Of a stretch of DNA of 64,000 nucleotides, positions 1-9,063 are shown piece by piece. Within the stretch, counting starts at the first letter, position 1. Each line of letters starts with the position of its first letter. The DNA is from CAYQLY01 sp964418605. GTDB lineage: Bacteria; Bacteroidota; Bacteroidia; Cytophagales; Cyclobacteriaceae. The stretch covers positions 30,556 to 94,555 of the forward strand of contig CAYQLY010000011.1 in the NCBI GenBank assembly GCA_964418605.1, given 5' to 3'. The translations under genes and the position numbers were made by a program. The notes below the pieces were generated by a model. That model ran no database searches. It was not told the DNA's origin and saw only the letters and a program-made list of their open reading frames with translations.

Positions 1-1
1 A

Positions 2-1741
2 CTCATCAATGAAAATAGACTAAGCGTTTATAAGAAAAAGGGGAAAGTCAATATGCTTGAAGAATCTCTTAAAGGAGAAAATTTAGATAGTACTGTTGGC
101 ATGGGTCATACGCGTTGGGCTACTCATGGAGAACCTAATGATTCAAATGCACATCCCCATTACTCATCTAATAAAAACTATGCTATCATTCACAACGGTA
201 TAATTGAAAACTATACAACACTTAAACAAGACTTAACCAACAAAGGCCATACATTCTTAAGTGATACAGATTCAGAGGTCTTTATTCATTTCATTGAATA
301 TGTTAAAGATAGTACAGGTTGTAGTATTGAAGAAGCAGTTCGATTAGCTTTAGAAAAAGTGATAGGAGCTTATGCTATTGTCATTATGTCAAAGAATGAT
401 CCGGGCATGTTGGTAGCTGCAAGAAAAGGAAGTCCATTGTTAATTGGAGTTGGGGAAAAAGAAGATGAATATTTTATTGCATCAGATGCAACGCCTTTTG
501 TAGAATATACAAATAAAGTTGTTTATTTAAATGATTATGAAATAGCAGTCATACGTGACAATAAACTAACCATTAAAAATGTAAAAAATATTCCAACCAC
601 TCCTTCTATTCAAATACTTGATATTGAACTAGAAGCTATTGAAAAAGGAGGATGTGAACATTTCATGCTTAAAGAAATTCTTGAGCAACCCAAGTCTATA
701 CGCGATAGCATGCGTGGACGAATCAATTCTCAAAACGATCATTTAATGCTCGGTGGATTACGAAAATACATCGATCAATTAGTAAAAGCCGATCGAATCA
801 TTATTGTAGGATGTGGCACCTCTTGGCATGCAGGACTAGTAGCAGAATATATTTTTGAAGAATTAGCACGCATACCAGTAGAAGTAGAATATGCGTCGGA
901 GTTTCGTTATCGTAATCCTATTATTCGTGAGGGAGATGTTGTTATTGCTATTTCTCAATCTGGAGAAACAGCTGATACACTAGCGGCTATTGAACTAGCT
1001 AAATCAAAGGGAGCTATTATTTTTGGAATTTGCAATGTGGTGGGTTCTTCTATTGCTAGAGCATCGCATGAAGGCGCCTATACACATGCAGGCCCAGAAA
1101 TCGGAGTAGCTAGCACAAAAGCTTTTACGGCTCAAGTGTCTGTATTAACTATGATGGCTCTTATTGTTGCACGAAAAAAAGGCACTATCGATGCAAGTTT
1201 ACTCAAAGCACTTTTAATAGAATTAGAAAATATACCTGCCAAAGTAGAAAAAGCTTTACAACTTAATGAGTCTATTAAAAAAATTGCTGCTATTTTTAAA
1301 GATGCATCTAATTTTCTTTATTTAGGAAGGGGTTGTAATTTTCCTGTAGCACTAGAAGGCGCATTGAAGCTTAAAGAAATATCATACATTCATGCAGAAG
1401 GATACCCTGCCGCAGAGATGAAGCATGGACCTATTGCACTTATTGATGAACAAATGCCTGTCGTATTTATTGCACTTCAAGACAGTTCATATGAAAAAAT
1501 TGTTTCTAACATTCAAGAGGTAAAAGCGCGAAGAGGACGAGTTATTGCAGTTGTAACTGAGGGAGATAAGCTCGTTTCAACAATGGCAGAATTTGTTATT
1601 GAAATTCCAAAAGTGCATGACATGCTCACGCCTCTTATCTCTGTTATTCCCCTTCAGTTATTATCTTATCATATTGCAGTGATGCGGGGATGTAATGTAG
1701 ATCAGCCTCGTAATCTCGCCAAATCTGTAACAGTAGAATAA
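2..1741 (+). CDS. glmS: Glutamine--fructose-6-phosphate aminotransferase (isomerizing), 5' truncated by window edge
   Basis: GlmS makes glucosamine-6-phosphate from fructose-6-phosphate and glutamine, the entry step to peptidoglycan and lipid A precursors in the cytoplasm. The frame is open from base 2 and reads LINENRLSVYKKKGKVN before the first in-window ATG at 53, so that ATG is internal and the real start, with the catalytic N-terminal Cys, lies upstream. Visible are the glutaminase motifs GMGHTRWATHGE and DTDSEVF, then two SIS sugar-isomerase domains (GCGTSWHAG; SQSGETADT; AEMKHGP) and the family C-terminus ending KSVTVE. About 579 codons are present of a usual ~610. The gene stands alone and ends in a strong terminator. 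Confidence 0.97.
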   Translation, partial: LINENRLSVYKKKGKVNMLEESLKGENLDSTVGMGHTRWATHGEPNDSNAHPHYSSNKNYAIIHNGIIENYTTLKQDLTNKGHTFLSDTDSEVFIHFIEYVKDSTGCSIEEAVRLALEKVIGAYAIVIMSKNDPGMLVAARKGSPLLIGVGEKEDEYFIASDATPFVEYTNKVVYLNDYEIAVIRDNKLTIKNVKNIPTTPSIQILDIELEAIEKGGCEHFMLKEILEQPKSIRDSMRGRINSQNDHLMLGGLRKYIDQLVKADRIIIVGCGTSWHAGLVAEYIFEELARIPVEVEYASEFRYRNPIIREGDVVIAISQSGETADTLAAIELAKSKGAIIFGICNVVGSSIARASHEGAYTHAGPEIGVASTKAFTAQVSVLTMMALIVARKKGTIDASLLKALLIELENIPAKVEKALQLNESIKKIAAIFKDASNFLYLGRGCNFPVALEGALKLKEISYIHAEGYPAAEMKHGPIALIDEQMPVVFIALQDSSYEKIVSNIQEVKARRGRVIAVVTEGDKLVSTMAEFVIEIPKVHDMLTPLISVIPLQLLSYHIAVMRGCNVDQPRNLAKSVTVE

Positions 1742-1763
1742 ATAATCAGTATATATATATTAT

Positions 1764-1807
1764 AAAAAAACAATAGCCTTATGAATAACAAAGGCTATTG
1801 TTTTTTT
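1764..1807 (+). terminator. Intrinsic terminator after glmS
   Basis: A perfect 10-bp stem (1771-1780 with 1791-1800, CAATAGCCTT and its complement) with a 10-nt loop is followed by seven T residues at 1801-1807. An A7 run precedes the stem, so it could also work on the other strand. Confidence 0.85.
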
Positions 1808-1858
1808 ATAATAATCGAAATAGAGTATTTTTAATTATTATATTTTTTTCAAAAAACT

Positions 1859-2350
1859 ATGGAGGAAGTTTATACAGCCTATTATGAGTCCCCTCTAGGC
1901 ACTATACAAATTAAATCTACTAGCCAAGCTGTTCAATCTATTTTATTTATTAGCCAAACTGGAACAAACGATTTACACTTACCCGCTGTGCTTATTGAAT
2001 GTATTAATCAATTGGCCGATTATTTTAGAGGGGAGCGACAAAGTTTTAGTTGTGCAATCAAACAACCTATCGGAACTCCATTTCAAGAAACAGTTTGGAA
2101 AAAATTAATAGATATTCCATTTGGTAAAACGCTATCTTATTTAGAGTTAGCTAAAAAAATAGGCGATGAAAAAAGTGTACGTGCAGTAGGTAATGCAAAT
2201 AGTAGAAACCAAATCTCTATTATAGTACCCTGCCATCGTGTAATTGGCTCTAACAAACAATTAGTAGGCTATGCGGGTGAGCTCTGGAGAAAAAAATGGC
2301 TACTTGACCATGAACAAAAAGTAGCTAGCCGGCAATTGAGCTTATTTTAA
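1859..2350 (+). CDS. ogt: Methylated-DNA--protein-cysteine methyltransferase
   Basis: This suicide enzyme repairs O6-alkylguanine by moving the alkyl group to its own cysteine. The 163 residues match the family length. The active-site motif is IIVPCHRVIG, with the acceptor Cys in PCHR, followed by the typical tail GYAGELWRKKWLLDHE. The helix-turn-helix part reads FGKTLSYLELAKKIG. It lies just after the glmS terminator and has no partner gene. The symbol ogt is chosen because there is no Ada regulatory domain. Confidence 0.95.
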   Translation: MEEVYTAYYESPLGTIQIKSTSQAVQSILFISQTGTNDLHLPAVLIECINQLADYFRGERQSFSCAIKQPIGTPFQETVWKKLIDIPFGKTLSYLELAKKIGDEKSVRAVGNANSRNQISIIVPCHRVIGSNKQLVGYAGELWRKKWLLDHEQKVASRQLSLF

Positions 2351-2393
2351 ATAATAAACTACATTGTACTTCAATTTTACCCAAACTAAATTA

Positions 2394-2834
2394 CTATTTT
2401 TTAAAAAATTTTTTTCTAAGATTCATCATCAATTCACTTCCAAGCCCTGCAGAAGGAATAAAAATAAACAATCCTATTACAACAAACCATGTCGGATGGC
2501 CATGATGTAAAATAGTTGAAGAAGCCACTCCAAGCAAAGCTCCAGTTACACCAAATACAGGCCATGCTGCTGAATCTTTTGAAATAAGCCTTGTTATAAA
2601 TCCTGCCACAAATGAGGTTACAGCATAAGAAAAAATCAAAAAAATAAGTTCACCTGTAGATGGGCCTCTAATTACCTCTTTAGCCATTTCAAGATTTTGA
2701 AAATCTATGTCAGATGGCGGTGGATAAACAATATGGCCAAGCATTTCTAATAAGGCCATAAGTGAAAAACCTACAGTTAACCCACAGATCATACCCAAAA
2801 CAATTCTTACTCTCTCCATTTTATTACCATTCAT
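2394..2834 (-). CDS. Small integral membrane protein of unknown function
   Basis: The product has 146 residues and about four hydrophobic segments: near the N-terminus (VRIVLGMICGLTVGFSLMAL), around 75-95 (LIFLIFSYAVTSFVAGFI), and two near the C-terminus (VFGVTGALLGVASSTIL; WFVVIGLFIFIPSAGLG). It ends in a basic tail (RKKFFKK). I recognise no family motif. Start may be Met1 or Met6 (MERVRIV). It reads in the same direction as the patatin gene 28 bp upstream, so the two may be co-transcribed. It is most likely an inner membrane protein. Confidence 0.7.
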   Translation of the reverse strand: MNGNKMERVRIVLGMICGLTVGFSLMALLEMLGHIVYPPPSDIDFQNLEMAKEVIRGPSTGELIFLIFSYAVTSFVAGFITRLISKDSAAWPVFGVTGALLGVASSTILHHGHPTWFVVIGLFIFIPSAGLGSELMMNLRKKFFKK

Positions 2835-2862
2835 TTATCTTTAGCTAAATTAAAAAAATAAA

Positions 2863-3816
2863 TTAATTCAGCAAACTATGATTATTCATTTTTTCATATG
2901 TCTGCTGAGCTATCTCATAGCCATGCGTTATACGTAGCTGAGTCATGCGGGGCGAAAAGTCTAATGGATCACCCATGTTTTCTTCTGGTTCAATAATAAT
3001 AGCTTTATATTTTTTGTATGGTTTTCCATTTATTTTTTTTATCTCAAATCCAGAAGGCAGCTGAGATATAATGTAATTGATTTTTAAAAATTCATCAATA
3101 TCTGATCGAAAGATTTCATTAATGGTGATTTCAGTTAATGAACGTTTAGCAATATTTAAAATATTATCAGCGCCAGAAATATCAGGAGAAAATTTTTCCT
3201 GATTGCAATTAATGATAATTATCTCATCTGGATCCTCGCCCAAAATATCGCTTAACGGACTTACATTTCGAACTCCTCCATCAATCAATTGCTCATATGC
3301 AACATTGTTTTTTTTCCGAACCCTGTCCACAGGTTCCCAAATAATAGGCATAGCTGTAGAAGCAAGAATAGCTTGTTGGAGCTGAAAAACATCATCAAAA
3401 TCTGTAATTTTAAAAGAGTGATATTCTCCGGTAACAAGTGAAACCACTCCAAAACGATAATCATATTTATCTAATTTAAAATCGGCCAACTGAATATATT
3501 CAGCTAATAGATTTTGAAGGGGTTTGTTGCTCAGAATAGATTTACGTTTAAGTAAAATTTTCCACAAACTACTCCATGTGTTTAATTTGCCATCATAGAC
3601 TTTATCATTAGTTATAGAGTTCCATAAGATTTCTAATTCTTTTATTTTATCTTGAGCCAACATCGCCCCATTTAAAGAACCGACGGAAACACCTGCTATA
3701 ATATTAAAATAATAATTAGGGCTAAGTGGCTTAATTTTTTCATAAATAAATTTTATAGCTCCAAATTGGAAGGCACCTTTAGCGCCGCCGCCGCTTAAGA
3801 CAAGAGCTCTTTTCAT
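2863..3816 (-). CDS. Patatin-like phospholipase (cytoplasmic type)
   Basis: This is a patatin-family Ser-Asp acyl hydrolase of 317 residues. The oxyanion loop GGGAKGAFQFG sits at residues 9-19, the nucleophile elbow GVSVG has Ser44, and the dyad Asp is in the DGG motif of LIDGGVRNVSP. There is no signal peptide or barrel, unlike the larger patatin at 24392-26692, so it probably acts in the cytoplasm or is exported by a route not visible here. The lipid substrate cannot be read from sequence. Confidence 0.88.
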   Translation of the reverse strand: MKRALVLSGGGAKGAFQFGAIKFIYEKIKPLSPNYYFNIIAGVSVGSLNGAMLAQDKIKELEILWNSITNDKVYDGKLNTWSSLWKILLKRKSILSNKPLQNLLAEYIQLADFKLDKYDYRFGVVSLVTGEYHSFKITDFDDVFQLQQAILASTAMPIIWEPVDRVRKKNNVAYEQLIDGGVRNVSPLSDILGEDPDEIIIINCNQEKFSPDISGADNILNIAKRSLTEITINEIFRSDIDEFLKINYIISQLPSGFEIKKINGKPYKKYKAIIIEPEENMGDPLDFSPRMTQLRITHGYEIAQQTYEKMNNHSLLN

Positions 3817-3972
3817 ATAATTATTTTATATGCAAGTTATAATCAAAATCACAAAAAAACAATACGTGCGTTTAACTATTTTTCTAGAGTATGATGAATG
3901 CATCTTCGCATTCGTAAAGAATACAAAGCCAAAAATGTATGAATTTTTAAATTAATCTTGATTAAAAAAGAA

Positions 3973-4860
3973 TTAATTTGATGACAAGGCCTCTGCGCCA
4001 CCTACTATTTCTAAGATTTCTTTAGTAATAGCGGCTTGACGAGTGCGGTTATAGGTTAAGCGAAGTTCTTTTAATAGCTCACCCGCATTTTCAGTTGCTT
4101 TATCCATAGCTGTCATGCGTGCGCCCTGCTCAGAAGCAGCTGAATCTAAAAATGCACGATAAAATGCAATACGAAGGGATTCAGGTATAAGGTCTTTATA
4201 AATTTGCTCTTTCGATGGTTCAAAAATATACTCCGTAGTACTATCTTTACTTTCTATTCCTGATGAAGAAGCAATAGGTAAAAATGGCGTATGACGTATA
4301 AGCTGAGTAGCCACATTTTTAAATTCATTGTAGATTAGCTCTACACGATCAAATTCACCTTTCAAGAAACCATCCATTACAAAAGTAGCGGCCTTACATA
4401 CATCAGTATAAGAAGGTTTTAAAAACAAGTTGGTAAAATCTGAGATGACAGTTACATTTTTTTTATTAAAAAAATCAAAGCCTTTTTTGCCGATGGTTAA
4501 AATAGACACATGGCCCTCTTTTAACGACTTAGAATACGTACTTTCCAACAAAGCCTGAGTTGTCCTGAGCACATTAGTATTAAATGTTCCACACAACCCA
4601 CGATCAGATGTAATAACAACGAGCAGGATTTTATCTGATTTTCGATGTACTGCATATGGATTTAAAACATTTTCGTTTTCCGAATAAGTAGATAAGTTTG
4701 AAAGAACCTCAGATAATTTATTAGCATAAGGTCTCATTTGTATAATAGCATCTTGAGCCCTCCGTAATTTAGCTGCGGCAACCATTTTCATAGCTTTAGT
4801 AATCTGCTGTGTAGAAATAACAGATCCTATTCTATTTCGAACTTCTTTTAAACTTGCCAT
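3973..4860 (-). CDS. atpG: ATP synthase F1 gamma subunit
   Basis: This is the central rotor stalk of F1. The N-terminus MASLKEVRNRIGSVISTQQI and the C-terminus NRTRQAAITKEILEIVGGAEAL are both diagnostic coiled-coil segments, and the length of 295 residues is normal. It is last in the minus-strand operon atpB-E-F-H-A-G, 9 bp after atpA. atpD and atpC do not follow, which is common in Bacteroidota, where beta and epsilon are encoded at another locus. Confidence 0.97.
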   Translation of the reverse strand: MASLKEVRNRIGSVISTQQITKAMKMVAAAKLRRAQDAIIQMRPYANKLSEVLSNLSTYSENENVLNPYAVHRKSDKILLVVITSDRGLCGTFNTNVLRTTQALLESTYSKSLKEGHVSILTIGKKGFDFFNKKNVTVISDFTNLFLKPSYTDVCKAATFVMDGFLKGEFDRVELIYNEFKNVATQLIRHTPFLPIASSSGIESKDSTTEYIFEPSKEQIYKDLIPESLRIAFYRAFLDSAASEQGARMTAMDKATENAGELLKELRLTYNRTRQAAITKEILEIVGGAEALSSN

Positions 4861-4869
4861 ACACTTATT

Positions 4870-6450
4870 TTATTTTTCCTCGTATTTTTTACCTATGTCA
4901 ATAGCTACTGTCTTCAGTACACTAATTACCGAATCATCTATCTTCCCAGATTTGATATCATTAAGTGTATTTTTATGTTGCACTGAAAGCAACAACAAGT
5001 ACTCCTTCTCAAAGTCTTTAACCTTGTGAACAGGTATTTTATCTAGCAAACCATTTGTAGAAGCATAAATAATAGCTACCTGATGTTCCACAGAAACAGG
5101 GGAAAACTGTTGCTGCTTTAATATTTCTTGATTTCGTCTTCCTCTATCAATAGTCAACTTCGTAGAGGCATCTAAATCGGATCCAAACTTTGCAAAAGCC
5201 TCAAGCTCTCTAAATTGAGCTTGATCTAATTTCAATGTTCCAGCTACTTTCTTCATAGATTTAATTTGCGCAGCACCACCAACACGTGATACAGATATAC
5301 CTACGTTGATAGCTGGACGAATTCCTGAGTTAAACAAGTTCGTTTCCAAGAAAATCTGACCATCTGTGATTGAGATAACATTCGTCGGAATATAAGCAGA
5401 CACATCACCTGCTTGTGTTTCAATAATAGGTAATGCCGTTAAAGAACCTCCTCCTTTCACTTTATTTTTTAATGAAAGAGGAAGATCATTCATCTTTTGA
5501 ACAATATCATCGGATGCAATAATCTTAGCAGCTCTTTCCAAAAGACGACTATGTAAATAGAAAACATCTCCAGGATAAGCCTCACGTCCAGGTGGTCGTC
5601 TCAATAAAAGAGAAACCTCTCGATAAGCCACAGCTTGTTTAGACAAATCATCATATACAACCAATGCAGGCCTTCCTGTATCTCTAAAAAATTCACCAAT
5701 AGCAGCACCGGTGAATGGCGCATAAAACTGCATCGGAGCAGGATCAGAGGCAGAGGCAGAAACAACTACTGTATAGTCCATAGCCTTATGTTTTTCTAAT
5801 GTATTAACAATTTGTGCTACAGTACTTGCTTTTTGTCCAATCGCCACATAAATACAAAATACAGGCTCCCCTTTTTCAAAGAATTCACGTTGATTAATAA
5901 TGGCATCAATTGCCACAGCTGTTTTACCAGTTTGTCGATCACCAATAATTAACTCCCGCTGACCTCTTCCAATAGGTATCATAGCATCAATCGATTTGAT
6001 ACCTGTTTGTAAAGGTTCATTAACAGGCTGTCGGTAGATAACACCAGGAGCTTTACGCTCTAATGGCATGTCATATAACTCTCCTTTAAGCGGCCCTTTT
6101 CCATCAATTGGATTTCCAATGGTATCAACCACCCTGCCAAGCATTCCTTCTCCTACTTTTATCGAAGCTACTTGCTTCGTTCTTTTTACGACATCGCCTT
6201 CTTTAATACCACTGTAATCACCTAATAGTACAGCTCCTACATTATCTTCCTCCAAATTCAAAACAAGTCCTTTAAGTCCATTTTGAAACTCAATCAATTC
6301 TCCAGCTTGAGCTTGCGTGAGGCCATAAATACGTGCCACACCATCCCCAATTTGAAGAACAGTTCCTACTTCTTCTAATTCAGCCTCGGTTTTAAAGTTA
6401 GACAACTGCTGTCTTAATATTGCTGAAACTTCGTCTGGTCTTACTTCCAT
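4870..6450 (-). CDS. atpA: ATP synthase F1 alpha subunit
   Basis: This is the non-catalytic nucleotide-binding subunit of the F1 hexamer, 526 residues. The beta-barrel N-terminal part carries LQIGDGVARIYGL. The P-loop is GDRQTGKT, and the family signature is near PAINVGISVSRVGGAAQ. The C-terminal helical domain is complete. It lies 40 bp downstream of atpH and 9 bp upstream of atpG in the same operon. Confidence 0.98.
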   Translation of the reverse strand: MEVRPDEVSAILRQQLSNFKTEAELEEVGTVLQIGDGVARIYGLTQAQAGELIEFQNGLKGLVLNLEEDNVGAVLLGDYSGIKEGDVVKRTKQVASIKVGEGMLGRVVDTIGNPIDGKGPLKGELYDMPLERKAPGVIYRQPVNEPLQTGIKSIDAMIPIGRGQRELIIGDRQTGKTAVAIDAIINQREFFEKGEPVFCIYVAIGQKASTVAQIVNTLEKHKAMDYTVVVSASASDPAPMQFYAPFTGAAIGEFFRDTGRPALVVYDDLSKQAVAYREVSLLLRRPPGREAYPGDVFYLHSRLLERAAKIIASDDIVQKMNDLPLSLKNKVKGGGSLTALPIIETQAGDVSAYIPTNVISITDGQIFLETNLFNSGIRPAINVGISVSRVGGAAQIKSMKKVAGTLKLDQAQFRELEAFAKFGSDLDASTKLTIDRGRRNQEILKQQQFSPVSVEHQVAIIYASTNGLLDKIPVHKVKDFEKEYLLLLSVQHKNTLNDIKSGKIDDSVISVLKTVAIDIGKKYEEK

Positions 6451-6490
6451 GTGTTTTTAATAGTTAGTTACAATGAATTTATAATTTAAA

Positions 6491-7048
6491 TTAATATTCT
6501 TTAATATAAGGATTATGACTAAATGCCAACCTCAAGTCAGCAAGTTTAGACGCAACCGATTCATCAATCTGTCGATCATGAATAGTTAAAACATACCCAC
6601 CAATAAGATCTTTATTTATCTTCTCTCGAAGCTCTATTTCTTTTCCAAGATAATCTTTAACTACATTCTGAAACTGTTTTCTCAACTCATCAGGCAATGA
6701 AAACGGCGTAGCTACCTGTACTTCTATAATATTTTTTAACTGGTTATAAAGTGTATGAAAAGACTGAGCAATAAACGGAAGTATTGCTTCACGATGTTTC
6801 CGACTAATAATATCAAAAAAGGATAAAGTCAATTCACTTACTTTATTTTTAAAAACCTCTTTTAATATATCATTTTTTTTGTCATGCTTAATAATAGGAT
6901 TTTGCAAAGCCAGAACAAAGCCTCTATTTTCTTTACAAACCTTATTAAAAAGATCCATGTCCGATTTTACTTTTTCCAACACATTATGCTCTTGAGCAAG
7001 CTCTAAGAGCGACTTGGCATATCGAATAGCTACTCTACTTTCAGACAT
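6491..7048 (-). CDS. atpH: ATP synthase F1 delta subunit
   Basis: This stator subunit links F1 to the b subunits. The N-terminus SRVAIRYAKSLLELAQE and the C-terminal IGGYVLTIHDRQIDESVASKLADL are typical of the OSCP/delta family, and 185 residues is a normal length. Only 3 bp separate it from atpF upstream, so the two are surely co-translated. Confidence 0.96.
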   Translation of the reverse strand: MSESRVAIRYAKSLLELAQEHNVLEKVKSDMDLFNKVCKENRGFVLALQNPIIKHDKKNDILKEVFKNKVSELTLSFFDIISRKHREAILPFIAQSFHTLYNQLKNIIEVQVATPFSLPDELRKQFQNVVKDYLGKEIELREKINKDLIGGYVLTIHDRQIDESVASKLADLRLAFSHNPYIKEY

Positions 7049-7051
7049 CGG

Positions 7052-7546
7052 CTAAGTAAGTTGTAAATCTTTTACAAAATGGTTCACTAATTCTTTCTGC
7101 TTAACATCAGAGCTCAGCTCCTGACGTATCAATTTCTCAGCAATATCGATAGATAAACTAGCAACCTGATTTTTCATTTCAGTCAAAGCTGCATTTTTTT
7201 CATTTAAGATAGCTTCCTTCGCCTGTTGAATCAATCGATTCCCTTCTTCAGAAGCTTTAGTACGTGCTTCTTCTATTAAATTTTTGGAAACCTCATGTGC
7301 TTCTTTGAGTATTTTATCTCTCTCCAATTTGGCCTGATCTATCAACTGCTGATGTTGATCTTTCAGTTGAGCGATCTCTTTCTTAGCATGTTCTGCAGCA
7401 CGCAGTGCTTTATCGATGGATTCTTCTCGTTGTTTAACTGCTTTTAGAATAGGCTTCCAAGCAAATTTGCTTAGCAAAAAAAGCACTATACTAAATGTGA
7501 TGAGACTCCAAAAAACTAAACCTAAACTTGGTGTGACTAATTCCAT
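7052..7546 (-). CDS. atpF: ATP synthase F0 b subunit
   Basis: This is the peripheral stalk subunit, 164 residues. It has one N-terminal membrane segment (LGLVFWSLITFSIVLFLLSKF), then a long charged, Ala/Gln/Lys-rich coiled coil (residues ~35-145) and a short delta-binding end. The start MELVTPSLG fits the usual short periplasmic stub. A terminator-like hairpin separates it from atpE upstream. Confidence 0.95.
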   Translation of the reverse strand: MELVTPSLGLVFWSLITFSIVLFLLSKFAWKPILKAVKQREESIDKALRAAEHAKKEIAQLKDQHQQLIDQAKLERDKILKEAHEVSKNLIEEARTKASEEGNRLIQQAKEAILNEKNAALTEMKNQVASLSIDIAEKLIRQELSSDVKQKELVNHFVKDLQLT

Positions 7547-7571
7547 AAAAAAATTAAAAGTTGTTGTTCAT

Positions 7572-7608
7572 AAAAAAGGAAGCGCTTCTTTTATAGAAGA
7601 AGCGCTTC
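7572..7608 (-). terminator. Terminator-like hairpin between atpE and atpF
   Basis: A perfect 12-bp inverted repeat (7579-7590 with 7597-7608; GAAGCGCTTCTT and its complement) encloses a 6-nt loop. Read on the minus strand it starts 3 bp after the atpE stop codon and is followed by a run of T (complement of A 7572-7577). It lies inside the atp operon, so it probably causes partial termination or protects the 3' end of an atpE message, rather than ending the operon. Confidence 0.75.
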
Positions 7609-7611
7609 ACT

Positions 7612-7857
7612 CTATTTTGCAATAAGGAAACAAACAGCAATACCAAATAGTGCAGCCCCTTCAATAAAAGCTGATACGATAAGCATTCCGGTTTGAATTT
7701 TTCCAGCCATTTCAGGTTGACGAGCCATTGATTCCATTGCTCTGGCACCAATACTACCAATTCCTAATCCAGCTCCAATTACTGCTAATCCTGCGCCAAT
7801 ACCGGCACCCAGTGTACCGATACTTCCGCTTAGTTCAAGTAAAATAGTTGACAACAT
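7612..7857 (-). CDS. atpE: ATP synthase F0 c subunit (ring proteolipid)
   Basis: This is the ring subunit that carries ions through F0. It has 81 residues in two hydrophobic hairpin helices with the glycine-rich GAGIGAGLAVIGAGLGIGSIG and the polar loop RQPEMAGKIQ. The ion-binding carboxylate is Glu66 in SAFIEGAALFG. I see no clear sodium-binding signature around it, so protons are the likely ion. The stop codon is TAG and is followed at once by the hairpin at 7572-7608. Confidence 0.97.
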   Translation of the reverse strand: MLSTILLELSGSIGTLGAGIGAGLAVIGAGLGIGSIGARAMESMARQPEMAGKIQTGMLIVSAFIEGAALFGIAVCFLIAK

Positions 7858-7888
7858 AGTTTATTATATATTAAAAAATTAAAAAAAT

Positions 7889-8974
7889 TCAATGGTGTTC
7901 TTCAGCATGCTCTTCTTCGTGATGGCTATCAACAGCCATACCAATAAACAATGCGGAAAGCATAGTAAATATATACGCTTGCAATACAGCCACAAATAAC
8001 TCTAAGAAAGTCATAGCTACCATAAATGCACCAGCAGGGACAGCGACCATAAAGCTTTTGAATATAAAAATAAAACTCATCAAGCTTAATATAATAATGT
8101 GGCCAGCTGTGATGTTGGCAAATAACCGAATAGCTAATGCAAATGGTTTAGTCAATATACCTATTAGCTCTACAGGTATCATGATCGGCAATAACCAAAA
8201 TGGCACGCCAGGTGTTGCAAAAATATGCTTCCAATAGTGCCTATTTCCTGAAAGGTTAGTAATAAGGGCTGTCACTATAGCCAACACAGCCGTGAAAGCA
8301 ATATTTCCGGATGCGTTTGCTCCCGTAGGAATAAGTCCTAACAGATTATTAACCCAAACAAAGAAAAACACAGTAAGTAAATACGGGACATATTTAGCAT
8401 ATTTTTCTTTACCAATATTAGGAATAGCTATATCATCTCGGACAAATAAAATAATAGGCTCCATAAACGATTGTATACCCTTAGGTGCTTTTCCTTCATT
8501 TTTTCTACACGAACGTGCTACAACTAAAAAAACAAGCAACAAAATAAAAGCCCCCAACATAATAGAAGCTGCATTTTTGGTAATAGAAAAATCATAGATT
8601 GTGCGTGTTGAGTCAATGGGAAGAATTTTACCATGCTCATCCAATCTATATCCCTTATAGACACGACTGGCATGATGATCCCCTTCGTGTGCAAATCCCT
8701 CCGCACGAAAACAATGTGAAGAAAAAATATCCAGACCGTGATCGGTTGAGTAAATAATGACGGGAAGAGGAATTGTAAAATGGGTATGCCCTATTGTAGC
8801 CACATGCCATTCATGCGAATCAGCTATATGATGTAATATAAGCTCACTCGGATTAAATGCATTTGTTTCTTTTTTCTCTTCATGCTCAGAAAAAGAAACA
8901 TGAAAGGAGAATATAAAACATAAAAAGAAAAATAAAATTCTTTTTCTCAACATTGCTTTCAAATTGGAGCGCAA
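7889..8974 (-). CDS. atpB: ATP synthase F0 a subunit with extended exported N-terminus
   Basis: This stator membrane subunit forms the ion half-channels. The essential Arg is in LAIRLFANITAGHII, and several membrane segments follow residue ~130. At 361 residues it is longer than proteobacterial subunit a (~270) because of a signal-peptide-like start (RKRILFFFLCFIFSFHVSFS) and a ~100-residue His-rich extramembrane region, an arrangement typical of Bacteroidota AtpB. The C-terminus is an acidic/His tail (HHEEEHAEEHH). Met8 (position 8953) is an equally good start. It is first in the operon. Confidence 0.96.
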   Translation of the reverse strand: MRSNLKAMLRKRILFFFLCFIFSFHVSFSEHEEKKETNAFNPSELILHHIADSHEWHVATIGHTHFTIPLPVIIYSTDHGLDIFSSHCFRAEGFAHEGDHHASRVYKGYRLDEHGKILPIDSTRTIYDFSITKNAASIMLGAFILLLVFLVVARSCRKNEGKAPKGIQSFMEPIILFVRDDIAIPNIGKEKYAKYVPYLLTVFFFVWVNNLLGLIPTGANASGNIAFTAVLAIVTALITNLSGNRHYWKHIFATPGVPFWLLPIMIPVELIGILTKPFALAIRLFANITAGHIIILSLMSFIFIFKSFMVAVPAGAFMVAMTFLELFVAVLQAYIFTMLSALFIGMAVDSHHEEEHAEEHH

Positions 8975-9063
8975 ATTAACAAAAAAAATAGATCAATTGC
9001 ATTCTTTTTTGTAATATAATTGCTAAAAAACAAGTTTAAAATCGAGGTTATAAATTATATAAC

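Noticed and set aside
3817..3972. Short inverted repeat (GAATGC...GCATTC) between the patatin gene and atpG as a terminator of the atp operon
   Set aside because: The stem is only six base pairs and has no following T-run on the right strand.
7554..7760. 68-residue minus-strand ORF overlapping atpE
   Set aside because: It lies out of frame over the start of atpE and the hairpin; atpE is unmistakable and explains the open frame.
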